Below, piece after piece: positions 16,840-24,450 of a stretch of DNA of 39,570 nucleotides. Under the pieces are notes generated by a model. The model was given only the letters and a program-made list of their open reading frames with translations, did not search any database and was not told the origin of the DNA. This stretch comes from Sphingopyxis sp. 2PD (GTDB taxonomy: Bacteria; Pseudomonadota; Alphaproteobacteria; Sphingomonadales; Sphingomonadaceae). Positions within the stretch are counted from its first letter, which is position 1. Each line of letters opens with the position of its first letter. A program made the translations under genes and the position numbers. Location: the NCBI RefSeq assembly GCF_005503695.1, contig NZ_SCMU01000029.1, forward strand, positions 1 through 39,570, written 5' to 3'.

Positions 16840-17496
16840 TCAGAACATGCTTTCGGGGATGATGATGACATCGCCGGGCTGCAACCGCACATTGGCCTTG
16901 ATGTCGCCGCGCTTGATCAGGTCGTTCAGCCGCAGGCCAAATTCCTGCTGCTTGCCGCTGCCCTTGTCGAAACGGACGAGTCGTGCCTTGTTTCCAGCCG
17001 CATATTCGCCGAGGCCGCCGACTGCAATCATTGCGTCGAGCACGGTCATGTTGGCGCGGAACGGGATCGAGGCCGGTTTCTCGGTCGCGCCGACGACACG
17101 CACCTGCTGCGAAAAGGTGCTGTTGAACGTCGTGACGATCACGCTGACGATCGGGTCGGTGATATATTGGCTGAGCTGCAGCTTGATGTCTTGCTGCAAC
17201 ATCGTCGGTGTCTTGCCGACCGCGGGCATGTCGGTGATCAGCGGCGTCGTGATCCGCCCGTCGGGGCGGACCTGCACCTTGCCGCCGAGTTCGGGGTTGC
17301 GCCACACGAAGATCTGCAGCTCGTCGAGCGGGCCGATGATATATTCCTCGCCCGGACCCTCCTGATTCTGCACGAAATTCGCGCTGGGCAACTGCGGCGC
17401 GCTGCTGCCGCCGCTGGCGCAACCGGCGAGCGCGGTCGCCGCGATGCCGGAGACGAGCGCGGCGCGGGCGACGCGAAGCGAGGAGAACGAAGCCAT
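16840..17496 (-). CDS. XrtA-system polysaccharide export lipoprotein
   Basis: This 218-residue Wza/OtnA-like export protein matches the TIGR03027 type. It has a lipoprotein signal with lipobox L-A-G-C (Cys26), the export domain start E-Y-I-I-G-P-L-D-E-L-Q-I-F-V-W, V-R-P-D-G-R-I-T-T-P-L near 77, and SLBB-like strands to L-Q-P-G-D-V-I-I-I-P-E-S-M-F at the end. It would form or line the outer-membrane pore for the polymer. I chose ATG 17496, eight bases after an AAGGTT ribosome site (17505-17510); a TTG two codons earlier is possible. It is the first gene of the ten-gene operon. Confidence 0.95.
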   Translation of the reverse strand: MASFSSLRVARAALVSGIAATALAGCASGGSSAPQLPSANFVQNQEGPGEEYIIGPLDELQIFVWRNPELGGKVQVRPDGRITTPLITDMPAVGKTPTMLQQDIKLQLSQYITDPIVSVIVTTFNSTFSQQVRVVGATEKPASIPFRANMTVLDAMIAVGGLGEYAAGNKARLVRFDKGSGKQQEFGLRLNDLIKRGDIKANVRLQPGDVIIIPESMF

Positions 17497-17571
17497 AATC
17501 AATCAACCTTTCGTGGCGCGGGCCGCCACCACGGCGCAAATCCCCGCGGCAACCGTCATTGCGTCAGCGTC

Positions 17572-17592
17572 CACCCTTGCGCGAAAAGGGTG
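17572..17592. promoter_or_regulatory. hairpin in leader of XrtA operon
   Basis: The 173-base gap between the decarboxylase stop (17670) and the export-protein ATG (17496) contains CACCCTT (17572-17578) facing AAGGGTG (17586-17592), a seven-pair stem with a seven-base loop, about 75 bases before the ATG. The flank at 17595-17650 is AT-richer than its surroundings and is the likeliest place for a promoter, but no pair of boxes is convincing. The hairpin has no T-run on the minus strand, so it may be regulatory rather than a terminator. Confidence 0.4.
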
Positions 17593-17669
17593 AACATAGA
17601 GTTAGTATTGAGATAGGTTTGACTAGCACATCGGCAAAACTGTCCCGTTAAGGAACAGGTTTTGACGGG

Positions 17670-18899
17670 TCAGACGAGCATTTCGCGCGCTGGCCCTTGC
17701 CCCAGAAAGGTTGCGGGACTGGCGCTGGCTCCATAGGCGCCCGCCTGAAAGATCGCGATCAGGTCGCCGACTTCGGCGCGCGGCAACGCGACCTGGTCGC
17801 CCAGCCGATCGAGCGGGGTGCAGAGACAGCCCACCACCGACACCGTTTCGGTCGGCGCGTCGCCGAACCGCCCGGCGACCGCGATCGGATAATTGCGTCG
17901 GATCACCGTCCCGAAATTGCCGCTCGCCGCCAGCTGGTGGTGGAGCCCGCCGTCGGTGACCAGGAACGTCTCGCCATGGCTGGTCTTGCGGTCGACGACG
18001 CGGGTCAGATAGACGCCCGCCTCGGCGACCAGCCAGCGCCCAAGTTCCATTGCAAAGCGGCTTTTCGCGAGCACATCGGCGCGCGCGGCAAGCGTGTCGC
18101 CCAGCGCCGCGCCGACTGCCGCGGCATCGACCGCGCTGTCGCCGGGGAAATAGGGCACCCCCATGCCGCCGCCCAGATTGACGAGCGGCGGCGGCGCGCC
18201 AGCCTCGTCCGCCAGTCTGGCGGCCAGCGCAATCGTCTGCGCCTGCGTGTCGGCGATGGCCTCGGCATCAAGTGCCTGCGATCCCGCGAAAATGTGGAAG
18301 CCCTGCCAGTCGGCGCCCGCCGCGATCAGACGTCGAACCAGCGCCGGAACCTCGGCGGCATCGACCCCGAACGGCTTGGCGCCGCCACCCATCTTCATCC
18401 CCGATCCTTTGAGGTCAAAGTCGGGATTGACCCGCACCGCAAGGCTCGGCGTCAGGCCAAGGCGGCTGGCGAGCGACAGCGCGCGATCCGCCTCGCCCGC
18501 CGATTCCAGGTTGAGCGTCGCCCCCGCGACGATCGCCGCCTCCAGCTCGTGGTCGCGCTTGCCGGGACCGGCAAAGCTGATGTCGCCCGCCGGCATGCCG
18601 CTCGCGATCGCGGCCTTCAGTTCGCCGCCCGACGCAACATCGAACCCGTCGACCAGCCGCGCCATGAAGGCGAGCAGCGGCGCATAGGGGTTCGCCTTCA
18701 TCGCAAAATGGAGCTGCACTTCGGCCGGCATCGCGGCGCGCCATGCAGCGACCCGTGCGGTCAGCATCGCGCTGTCATAGACGAACAGCGGCGTATCGCC
18801 TGCCATGTCGGCGAGCGTATCGGCGCGGTCGCCGCCGATCAGCAGCATCCCGTCGTCATCGGCGGCATAACCCGGCGGAATCGGTCCGTGCGGCTTCAT
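17670..18899 (-). CDS. XrtA-associated PLP-dependent decarboxylase
   Basis: This 409-residue protein is a fold-III (alanine-racemase-like) decarboxylase of the diaminopimelate/ornithine type. The PLP lysine is Lys68 in H-F-A-M-K-A-N-P. There is a G-F-D-V-A-S-G-G-E-L motif near 91, a phosphate-binding N-L-G-G-G-M-G-V-P-Y near 242, and the active-site cysteine region V-V-G-C-L-C-T-P-L-D near the C-terminus. It matches the TIGR03099 family. Its substrate is not known; it need not be diaminopimelate. The ATG overlaps the upstream acyl-ligase stop as ATGA, so ligase and decarboxylase are made together, which suggests consecutive steps. Confidence 0.94.
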   Translation of the reverse strand: MKPHGPIPPGYAADDDGMLLIGGDRADTLADMAGDTPLFVYDSAMLTARVAAWRAAMPAEVQLHFAMKANPYAPLLAFMARLVDGFDVASGGELKAAIASGMPAGDISFAGPGKRDHELEAAIVAGATLNLESAGEADRALSLASRLGLTPSLAVRVNPDFDLKGSGMKMGGGAKPFGVDAAEVPALVRRLIAAGADWQGFHIFAGSQALDAEAIADTQAQTIALAARLADEAGAPPPLVNLGGGMGVPYFPGDSAVDAAAVGAALGDTLAARADVLAKSRFAMELGRWLVAEAGVYLTRVVDRKTSHGETFLVTDGGLHHQLAASGNFGTVIRRNYPIAVAGRFGDAPTETVSVVGCLCTPLDRLGDQVALPRAEVGDLIAIFQAGAYGASASPATFLGQGPAREMLV

Positions 18900-20428
18900 G
18901 CCGCCACCTTCTGCGCCCAATCGGCGGCGATCGTCACGCGGTCGAGCTTGCCATTCGGGTTACGCGGCAGCGCATCGCGCCATTCGATTGCCTGCGGCTG
19001 CATGAAATTGGGCAGGTTCTGGCGCAAATAGGCGGCCAGCCCCGCGTCGTCGGCGACCCCGCCCTTGCCGCGCACGATCAGGATGATCGCCGCCCCCAGC
19101 CGCGGATCGGGCACCCCGAAAGCCACCGCCTCGTAAATCAGACCCGAAGCCACCGCGACATCCTCGACCTCGGTCGGGCTGACGCGGTTGCCCGCGGTCT
19201 TGATCATCGCATCGTCGCGGCCGACAAAATAGAGAAGGCCGTTGGCGTCGCGGCGCACCGTGTCGCCCGACCACACCGCCGTTCCGCCATATTCGGACGC
19301 GCGCGGCGCCGCTTTGAAGCGCTCGGCGGTCCGTTCCGCATCGCGCCAATAACCCTTTGCGACCAGCGGCCCGCAATGCACCAGCTCGCCCGGTTCCTCG
19401 TCGGCAGTGATCGTCCCGTCGGGGCGGCACACCAGAATCTCCGCGTGCGGAATCGCGCGGCCCATCGAGGTCGGATGGTCGGCGACGAGCTTAGGTTCGA
19501 GATAGGTCGAGCGAAACGCCTCGGTCAGCCCGTACATCGGGTAGATGTCGGCATTGGGAAAGGTCGCCCGCATCGCGTCGATCAGCGAGGGTGTGAGCGC
19601 ACCGCCGCTGTTGGTCAGCCGTTTGAGGCACGCTGCCGCCTCGCCGGGCCAGTCGCTCTCGACCAGCTGCACCCAGAGCGGCGGCACCCCCGCCAGCGTC
19701 GTCGCGCGGTGCCGCGCCACCGCTTTCACGACGTCGCGCGGGGTGAGATAATCGAGCGGCGCCACCGCGGCGCCGGCATACCAGCTCGAAAGCAACTGGT
19801 TCTGCCCATAATCGAAGCTGAGCGGCAGCACCGCGAGCACGCGGTCTTCGGGCGCGAGTTCAAGATAGGAGGCGACGCTTTCGGCGCCGAGCCACAGATT
19901 GGCATGGCTCAGCATCACGCCCTTGGGCCGCCCGGTCGATCCGCTGGTATAGAGGATCGCCGCCAGATCGTCGGGATCAGCTAACGACGGCACCAGCCCG
20001 TCCCCGCTCGAATCGATTACTTCCTCAGCGACCTTCAGATCCTGCACCATGCAGCCCGCGGGCAAACCGTCGCCGAGCATCTCTGCCCGCGCGCTGTTCG
20101 TGAGGAGCAGCCTGGCTCCGCTATCGGACAGGATATGCGCGACCTGCGGCCCTTTCAGCAGCGGGTTCACCGGCACATGGATCAGCCCCGCGCGCGCCGC
20201 CGCCAGCGGCATCAGGCAAGCGAGACGCGTCTTCGCGCTCCAGCTCGCCACCCGCTCACCCGGCCCGCCCGCCTGCTCGCGCAGCCACGCCGCCAGTCTC
20301 CCTACGCCCTCGTCAAGTTCAGCAAAAGTCAGCCCGGTATCACCGATCAGCAATGCAGCCGCCTCCGGCGCGCCGCGCAGGGCGAGATGGTCGATCGGTT
20401 GCGAAGTTGGCTTTTCGGCTTTGGTCAT
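18896..20428 (-). CDS. XrtA-associated AMP-forming acyl ligase
   Basis: This 510-residue ANL-superfamily enzyme has the P-loop Y-T-S-G-S-T-G-R-P-K-G (160-170), Y-G-L-T-E-A-F near 300, the hinge D-G-L-L-Y-F-V-G-R-D-D near 410, and the C-terminal catalytic lysine in N-P-N-G-K-L-D-R. It matches TIGR03098, the exosortase A-associated acyl-CoA ligase. It adenylates a carboxylate and passes it to CoA or to a carrier protein; the acyl carrier protein encoded nearby on the other strand is the obvious candidate. The gene starts only 35 bases from the divergent operon, and no strong ribosome site is visible before its ATG. Confidence 0.94.
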   Translation of the reverse strand: MTKAEKPTSQPIDHLALRGAPEAAALLIGDTGLTFAELDEGVGRLAAWLREQAGGPGERVASWSAKTRLACLMPLAAARAGLIHVPVNPLLKGPQVAHILSDSGARLLLTNSARAEMLGDGLPAGCMVQDLKVAEEVIDSSGDGLVPSLADPDDLAAILYTSGSTGRPKGVMLSHANLWLGAESVASYLELAPEDRVLAVLPLSFDYGQNQLLSSWYAGAAVAPLDYLTPRDVVKAVARHRATTLAGVPPLWVQLVESDWPGEAAACLKRLTNSGGALTPSLIDAMRATFPNADIYPMYGLTEAFRSTYLEPKLVADHPTSMGRAIPHAEILVCRPDGTITADEEPGELVHCGPLVAKGYWRDAERTAERFKAAPRASEYGGTAVWSGDTVRRDANGLLYFVGRDDAMIKTAGNRVSPTEVEDVAVASGLIYEAVAFGVPDPRLGAAIILIVRGKGGVADDAGLAAYLRQNLPNFMQPQAIEWRDALPRNPNGKLDRVTIAADWAQKVAA

Positions 20429-20463
20429 CGGCTGTTAGGAGTGCAGTGATAGAGGGCGACACC

Positions 20464-21459
20464 ATGCAAGGGAACGGTGAACATCACGCTAATGATGAAC
20501 GGCTGCCCGCGACGGCGCGCGCGGAAGGCTTTGCCTCGCCCTTCGACCGTGCGGCGTGGTTCGACCTGCTCGAAGCTTATGGCTTTGCCGGCCAGGGCCG
20601 GATCGACGCGCATGGCGGCGCGGGCGGCGTCACCGCATGGCTACCGCTGCGCGTCGAAAAGCCTGGCGACGTCGCGGGCCTCACCAACTGGTACAGCTTC
20701 ACAATCCGCCCGCTCTACACCGGTGACGGCGACCGCGGCGCCGCGCTGCGCGCGCTGTTCCAAAATCTCGGCCGCACCGCCGCGCAGCTGACGCTTTACC
20801 CCGTGGCTGCCCCCGACGAGATCACCGCCGCGCTGCGCGCCGCAGGCTGGCGGGTCAAAGCGACGCCCGCCGGCGACCGCCACTGGCTCGACCTTGGCGA
20901 CATGGACCATGACGCCTGGTGGGCCGACCGCCCCGGCGCGCTGCGCAATACGGTTCAGCGCAAGGCGAAAAAGGGCATCGTCGACATCCAGCTGCTCACC
21001 GAATTCGATGACGGCAGCTGGGCGGCCTATGAACAAATATACGCCGCGAGCTGGAAACCCGACGAAGGCCACCCCGCGCTGCTCCGCGCCTTTGCCGAGG
21101 CCGAGGGCGCGCGCGGCCACCTGCGGATGGGCATCGCCCGCATCGACGGCATCCCCGTCGCGGCGCAATATTGGACCGTCGAGGACGGCACCGCCTTCAT
21201 CCACAAGCTGGCGCATGTCGAGGATAGTCTGAAAGCCTCGCCCGGGACGCTGTTGTCGGCGGCGCTGTTCCGTCACGTCATCACGATAGACGGCGTCAAA
21301 CGCGTCGATTTTGGGACCGGCAACGACGGCTACAAGCGCGACTGGATGAACCGCCACGACCCGTTGTGGCGGATCGAGGCTTTCAATCCGTCGCGCGTCG
21401 CGGCATGGGGTCCGGCATTGAAGGCCTTCGGCCGCGCACTACTGAGGAAAGACAAGTGA
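20464..21459 (+). CDS. FemAB/GNAT-like acyltransferase in XrtA locus
   Basis: This 331-residue protein looks like the second half of FemAB/BioF2 proteins. Landmarks are F-D-R-A-A-W-F-D-L-L near the start, L-T-N-W-Y-S-F-T-I-R-P-L, the basic stretch N-T-V-Q-R-K-A-K-K-G near 163, a later Y-A-A-S-W-K-P-D-E-G-H-P, and V-D-F-G-T-G-N-D-G-Y-K-R-D-W. I chose ATG 20464, seven bases after AGAGGG (20451-20456); GTG 20446 is an alternative. Its TGA overlaps the GTG of the carrier-protein gene, so the transferase may use a group carried by that protein. The substrate is unknown. Confidence 0.87.
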   Translation: MQGNGEHHANDERLPATARAEGFASPFDRAAWFDLLEAYGFAGQGRIDAHGGAGGVTAWLPLRVEKPGDVAGLTNWYSFTIRPLYTGDGDRGAALRALFQNLGRTAAQLTLYPVAAPDEITAALRAAGWRVKATPAGDRHWLDLGDMDHDAWWADRPGALRNTVQRKAKKGIVDIQLLTEFDDGSWAAYEQIYAASWKPDEGHPALLRAFAEAEGARGHLRMGIARIDGIPVAAQYWTVEDGTAFIHKLAHVEDSLKASPGTLLSAALFRHVITIDGVKRVDFGTGNDGYKRDWMNRHDPLWRIEAFNPSRVAAWGPALKAFGRALLRKDK

Positions 21460-21722
21460 CCGCACCCGATACCGTCGACGCCACCCTCCGCGCCCTGCTC
21501 GCCGACGTCCTCGGTTTGGGCGAAGCGCGCGCGGCGGCGCTGACCGACGACAGCGGCCTGTTCGGCGCGCTGCCCGAGTTCGATTCGATGGCGGTGGCGA
21601 CGGTGCTGACCGAGATGGAAGACCGGCTCGGCATTATCATCGACGATGATGAAATCGACGGCGAGATCTTTGAAACCTATGGCAATTTACTGGCGTTCTC
21701 GTTGCGCAAGGTGACCGATTGA
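21456..21722 (+). CDS. acyl carrier protein of XrtA locus
   Basis: This 88-residue carrier protein has the four-helix ACP pattern and the phosphopantetheine serine Ser44 in E-F-D-S-M-A. The D-S-M replaces the more usual D-S-L of fatty-acid ACP. Helix III is very acidic (I-I-I-D-D-D-E-I-D-G-E-I-F). It starts with the GTG that overlaps the upstream acyltransferase stop as GTGA and is preceded by GAGGAAAG. It is too divergent from AcpP to be the fatty-acid carrier, and its position between a transferase and two hydrolases, opposite an acyl ligase, points to a dedicated pathway. Confidence 0.93.
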   Translation: MTAPDTVDATLRALLADVLGLGEARAAALTDDSGLFGALPEFDSMAVATVLTEMEDRLGIIIDDDEIDGEIFETYGNLLAFSLRKVTD

Positions 21723-21744
21723 AGGTCGCGCCGTCCTCCCTATA

Positions 21745-21823
21745 TCGTCATCCCGGCGAAGGCCGGGATCTCGCCATGGCGTTTTCCGCGACGGTGAGAT
21801 CCCGGCCTTCGCCGGGATGACGA
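21745..21823. repeat. long palindromic REP-like element, type A
   Basis: Two perfectly complementary 28-base arms (21745-21772 and 21796-21823) flank a 23-base spacer, and each arm contains its own smaller palindrome centred on CCGGCGAAGGCCGG. A second, less perfect copy of the arm pair lies at 30950-31027. The element sits between the carrier protein and hydrolase 2 inside the plus-strand operon and ends 14 bases before the hydrolase 2 start. Its RNA would fold as a long hairpin. Confidence 0.93.
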
Positions 21824-21837
21824 CAGGGAGCATGCGA

Positions 21838-22524
21838 ATGCCTCTCCCCACTCCCGAACATATCCTCCGCATCGCTCCCACCGGCACCCAGCGCGCCACC
21901 CTGTTGTTCGTCCCGCCTTTGTTCGAGGAAGCGAACCGCACCCGGCGCACACTGGTACTGGCGATGCGCGCGCTGGCGCGCCATGGGCTCGCCGCCGTTC
22001 TCCCCGACCTGCCCGGCCAGAATGAAAGCCTTGTGCCGCTGGCCCAGACCGATCTTCATCGCTGGCAGGAAGCGCTGGCCGAGGTTTCCGCGACGCTTGA
22101 TGGCCCGGTGATCATCGCGTCGCTGCGCGGCGGCGCGCTGATCGATCATCGCGCGAGCGCCGCCGCGTGGTGGCGGCTTGCCCCGATCGGCGGCGCGTCG
22201 CTGCTCCGCACGTTGATGCGCGCGCGCGTCGCTGCCGACCGCGAGGCCGGGGTAACCTCGTCGCTCGACAGCCTGCAAGCCGAAGCCGCCACCGCGCCGT
22301 TGCTTCTCGCTGGCAACTTGCTGTCGCCCGCCATGATGGGACAGCTTGGCAGCGCCGCAGTCGAGCCCGTGGCGCCGCTGCGCACCGTCACCCTCGGCAG
22401 CGGCGCCGACGCGATCGCCGGAACCCCGCTTTGGCTGCGCGCCGAACCCGGAGAGGATGGCGCGATGGCCGAGGCGATCGCCGCCGACATCGCCGCTTGG
22501 AGCCAGACATGCGGCATCAGCTGA
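21838..22524 (+). CDS. XrtA-associated hydrolase 2 (alpha/beta fold)
   Basis: This 228-residue alpha/beta-hydrolase-fold protein matches the TIGR03101 type. L-L-F-V-P-P-L-F-E-E-A-N-R-T-R-R near residue 22 is the family's diagnostic oxyanion region. The position of the nucleophile elbow reads I-A-S-L-R-G-G-A (Ser95), with no canonical G-x-S-x-G, so its catalytic competence is uncertain. I chose ATG 21838, seven bases after AGGGAG (21825-21830); ATGs at 21817 and 21832 are also in frame, the first lying in the palindrome. Its end overlaps hydrolase 1 by 16 bases. The two hydrolases recur together in XrtA loci. Confidence 0.87.
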   Translation: MPLPTPEHILRIAPTGTQRATLLFVPPLFEEANRTRRTLVLAMRALARHGLAAVLPDLPGQNESLVPLAQTDLHRWQEALAEVSATLDGPVIIASLRGGALIDHRASAAAWWRLAPIGGASLLRTLMRARVAADREAGVTSSLDSLQAEAATAPLLLAGNLLSPAMMGQLGSAAVEPVAPLRTVTLGSGADAIAGTPLWLRAEPGEDGAMAEAIAADIAAWSQTCGIS

Positions 22525-23309
22525 ATTTCGCCTGCGAAGGCGCCACGCTCGCCGCGACGCTCGACGACGCGCCCAGCACCACCGGGCTGCTCATCGTCTC
22601 GGGCGGCAACGAAATCCGCAGCGGCGCGCATCGTGGCATGGCGATGCTGGCACAGCGCATCGCCGACGCCGGTCACCCCGTCTTCCGCTTCGACCGGCGC
22701 GGGATCGGCGACAGCGACGGCGCGAACGGCGGCTTTGAAAGCAGCGCCCCCGACATCGCCGCCGCAATCGCCGCCTTTCGCGCGGCCGCGCCGCATGTGA
22801 CGCGCATCGTCGCCTTCGGCAATTGTGACGCCGCCAGCGCGCTGCTGCTCCACCAGCCGCTTGCCTTGGACGAACTGATCCTCGCCAATCCGTGGACCTA
22901 TGAAGGCGGCGCCGACGATGAGGCCGACGAACCCGCGCTGCCCCCCGCATCGGCGATCCGCGCGCGTTACCTTGCGCGGCTGACCGATCCCAAAAGCCTG
23001 CTGCGGCTGCTGAAGGGCGACGTCGACCTTAAAAAGCTGGCACGCGGCCTGTTGGCGCTCGGCCGCCGCGCCGCGCCCGCCGCGCCGGACAGCCTGCCCG
23101 CGCGCCTCGACGCCGCGCTCGCCAATCTCGCCTGCCCGGCCACGATTTTGCTCGCCACCGGCGACAGGACAGCGCAGGCATTTGTGGAGAAATGCCAGCC
23201 GGGCGCGGTGCCGGTCGAACGATTGGACAGCGCGTCGCACAGCTTTGCGGGGGATGATGCGGAGTGGTTGGCGGGGCGCGTTCTGGGATTGCTTACGCGG
23301 CCACTGTAA
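22509..23309 (+). CDS. XrtA-associated hydrolase 1 (alpha/beta fold)
   Basis: This 266-residue alpha/beta-hydrolase matches the TIGR03100 type. It has the oxyanion strand L-L-I-V-S-G-G-N-E-I-R-S-G near 27, V-F-R-F-D-R-R-G-I-G-D-S-D near 58, and a nucleophile elbow F-G-N-C-D-A-A-S in which Cys106 takes the place of serine. A likely acid is in A-T-G-D-R-T and the histidine in A-S-H-S-F. Cysteine nucleophiles occur in some hydrolases of this fold, such as dienelactone hydrolase. It may act as a thioesterase or acyltransferase on the carrier protein. ATG 22509 lies within hydrolase 2, overlapping by 16 bases. Confidence 0.88.
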   Translation: MRHQLNFACEGATLAATLDDAPSTTGLLIVSGGNEIRSGAHRGMAMLAQRIADAGHPVFRFDRRGIGDSDGANGGFESSAPDIAAAIAAFRAAAPHVTRIVAFGNCDAASALLLHQPLALDELILANPWTYEGGADDEADEPALPPASAIRARYLARLTDPKSLLRLLKGDVDLKKLARGLLALGRRAAPAAPDSLPARLDAALANLACPATILLATGDRTAQAFVEKCQPGAVPVERLDSASHSFAGDDAEWLAGRVLGLLTRPL

Positions 23310-23391
23310 TATGACGCAGGCCAGCGTCTGCTTTGGGGTGGTGAGCGGGCAGCTCATTCCGCCGTCGCCCCCGCCCATCGCTGCCGAATAC

Positions 23392-24357
23392 TTACGCCTC
23401 GACCAACGCCTTATATTCCGCCTCGGCCAGAAACCGCTCAGCATCCAGCGCTGCCATGCAGCCCATGCCCGCCGCGGTTACTGCCTGACGATAGACCTTG
23501 TCGGTCACGTCACCCGCGGCAAAAACCCCCGGTATCGACGTCAGCGACGTTCCCGGCGTGACTTCCAGATAGCCATCGGCATCCAGCGGCAGCTTGCCCT
23601 TGAACAATTCGGTCGACGGGCTGTGGCCGATCGCGACGAAGCCGCCGTCGGTCGGCTCGTGGCTTGCTTCGCCCGTCACCGTGTCGATCAGGTCGACGCC
23701 GACGAGCCCCGAAACGCCTTCGCCCGCGACAAAGCGATCCACGCGCTTGTTCCAGAGCACCTTGATCTTGGGATTGGCGTGCAGCCGGTCCTGCAGGATC
23801 TTTTCGGCGCGGAGGTGATCGCGGCGATGGATCAGCGTCACATCGTCGCTATGGTTCGTCAGGTACAGCGCTTCCTCGACCGCGGTGTTGCCGCCGCCGA
23901 TCACCACGACCTTTTTGCCGCGATAGAAAAATCCGTCGCAGGTCGCGCAGGCCGAAACGCCCTTGCCGCCCAGTTCCTGCTCGCCCGGCACGCCCAGCCA
24001 TTTCGCCTGCGCCCCGGTCGCGATCACCAGCGTTTCGGCCATATAGACATCGCCGCCGTCGCCGGTCAGCTTGAACGGGCGCTGCGACAAATCGACATCG
24101 ACGATCGTGTCCCAGATCATGCTGGTGCCGACATGCGTCGCCTGCGCGGTCATCTGCTCCATCAGCCACGGCCCCTGCACCACCTCGGCAAAACCCGGGT
24201 AGTTTTCGACGTCGGTGGTGATCGTCAGCTGGCCGCCGGGTTGCAGCCCCTGCACCACGATTGGCATCATCCCGGCGCGCGCGGCATAGATGGCGGCGGA
24301 CAGGCCCGCGGGGCCGGAACCGAGGATGAGCATCTTGGTGTGATGGGTGGTGGGCAT
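23392..24357 (-). CDS. trxB: thioredoxin-disulfide reductase
   Basis: This 321-residue flavoprotein reduces thioredoxin with NADPH. The FAD-binding G-S-G-P-A-G is near residues 13-18, the redox pair is C-A-T-C (Cys137, Cys140) followed by D-G-F-F-Y-R-G, the NADPH motif is G-G-G-N-T-A-V-E-E-A near 154, and the second FAD motif G-V-F-A-A-G-D-V-T-D is near 285. Length and motif order are standard. I chose ATG 24357; an open frame continues 20 codons upstream without family similarity. It is transcribed alone, convergent with hydrolase 1 and divergent from the methyltransferase. Confidence 0.97.
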   Translation of the reverse strand: MPTTHHTKMLILGSGPAGLSAAIYAARAGMMPIVVQGLQPGGQLTITTDVENYPGFAEVVQGPWLMEQMTAQATHVGTSMIWDTIVDVDLSQRPFKLTGDGGDVYMAETLVIATGAQAKWLGVPGEQELGGKGVSACATCDGFFYRGKKVVVIGGGNTAVEEALYLTNHSDDVTLIHRRDHLRAEKILQDRLHANPKIKVLWNKRVDRFVAGEGVSGLVGVDLIDTVTGEASHEPTDGGFVAIGHSPSTELFKGKLPLDADGYLEVTPGTSLTSIPGVFAAGDVTDKVYRQAVTAAGMGCMAALDAERFLAEAEYKALVEA

Positions 24358-24450
24358 GACGATCTTTCTCTGGCTGTGCGGGCAGGCACAGATGGGTGTT
24401 GCCAACCGCGCTAGCAAGGGTCACCTTCCGCGCCAAGGGGAGTCCGTTAA

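Noticed and set aside
15931..17616. A 561-codon plus-strand frame opposite the chain-length and export genes
   Set aside because: It covers two well-supported genes and part of a gap, has a low-complexity basic product, and no ribosome site.
17670..18899. Diaminopimelate decarboxylase (lysA)
   Set aside because: The fold and lysine motif agree, but coupling to an acyl ligase in an XrtA locus and family similarity point to the XrtA-associated decarboxylase.
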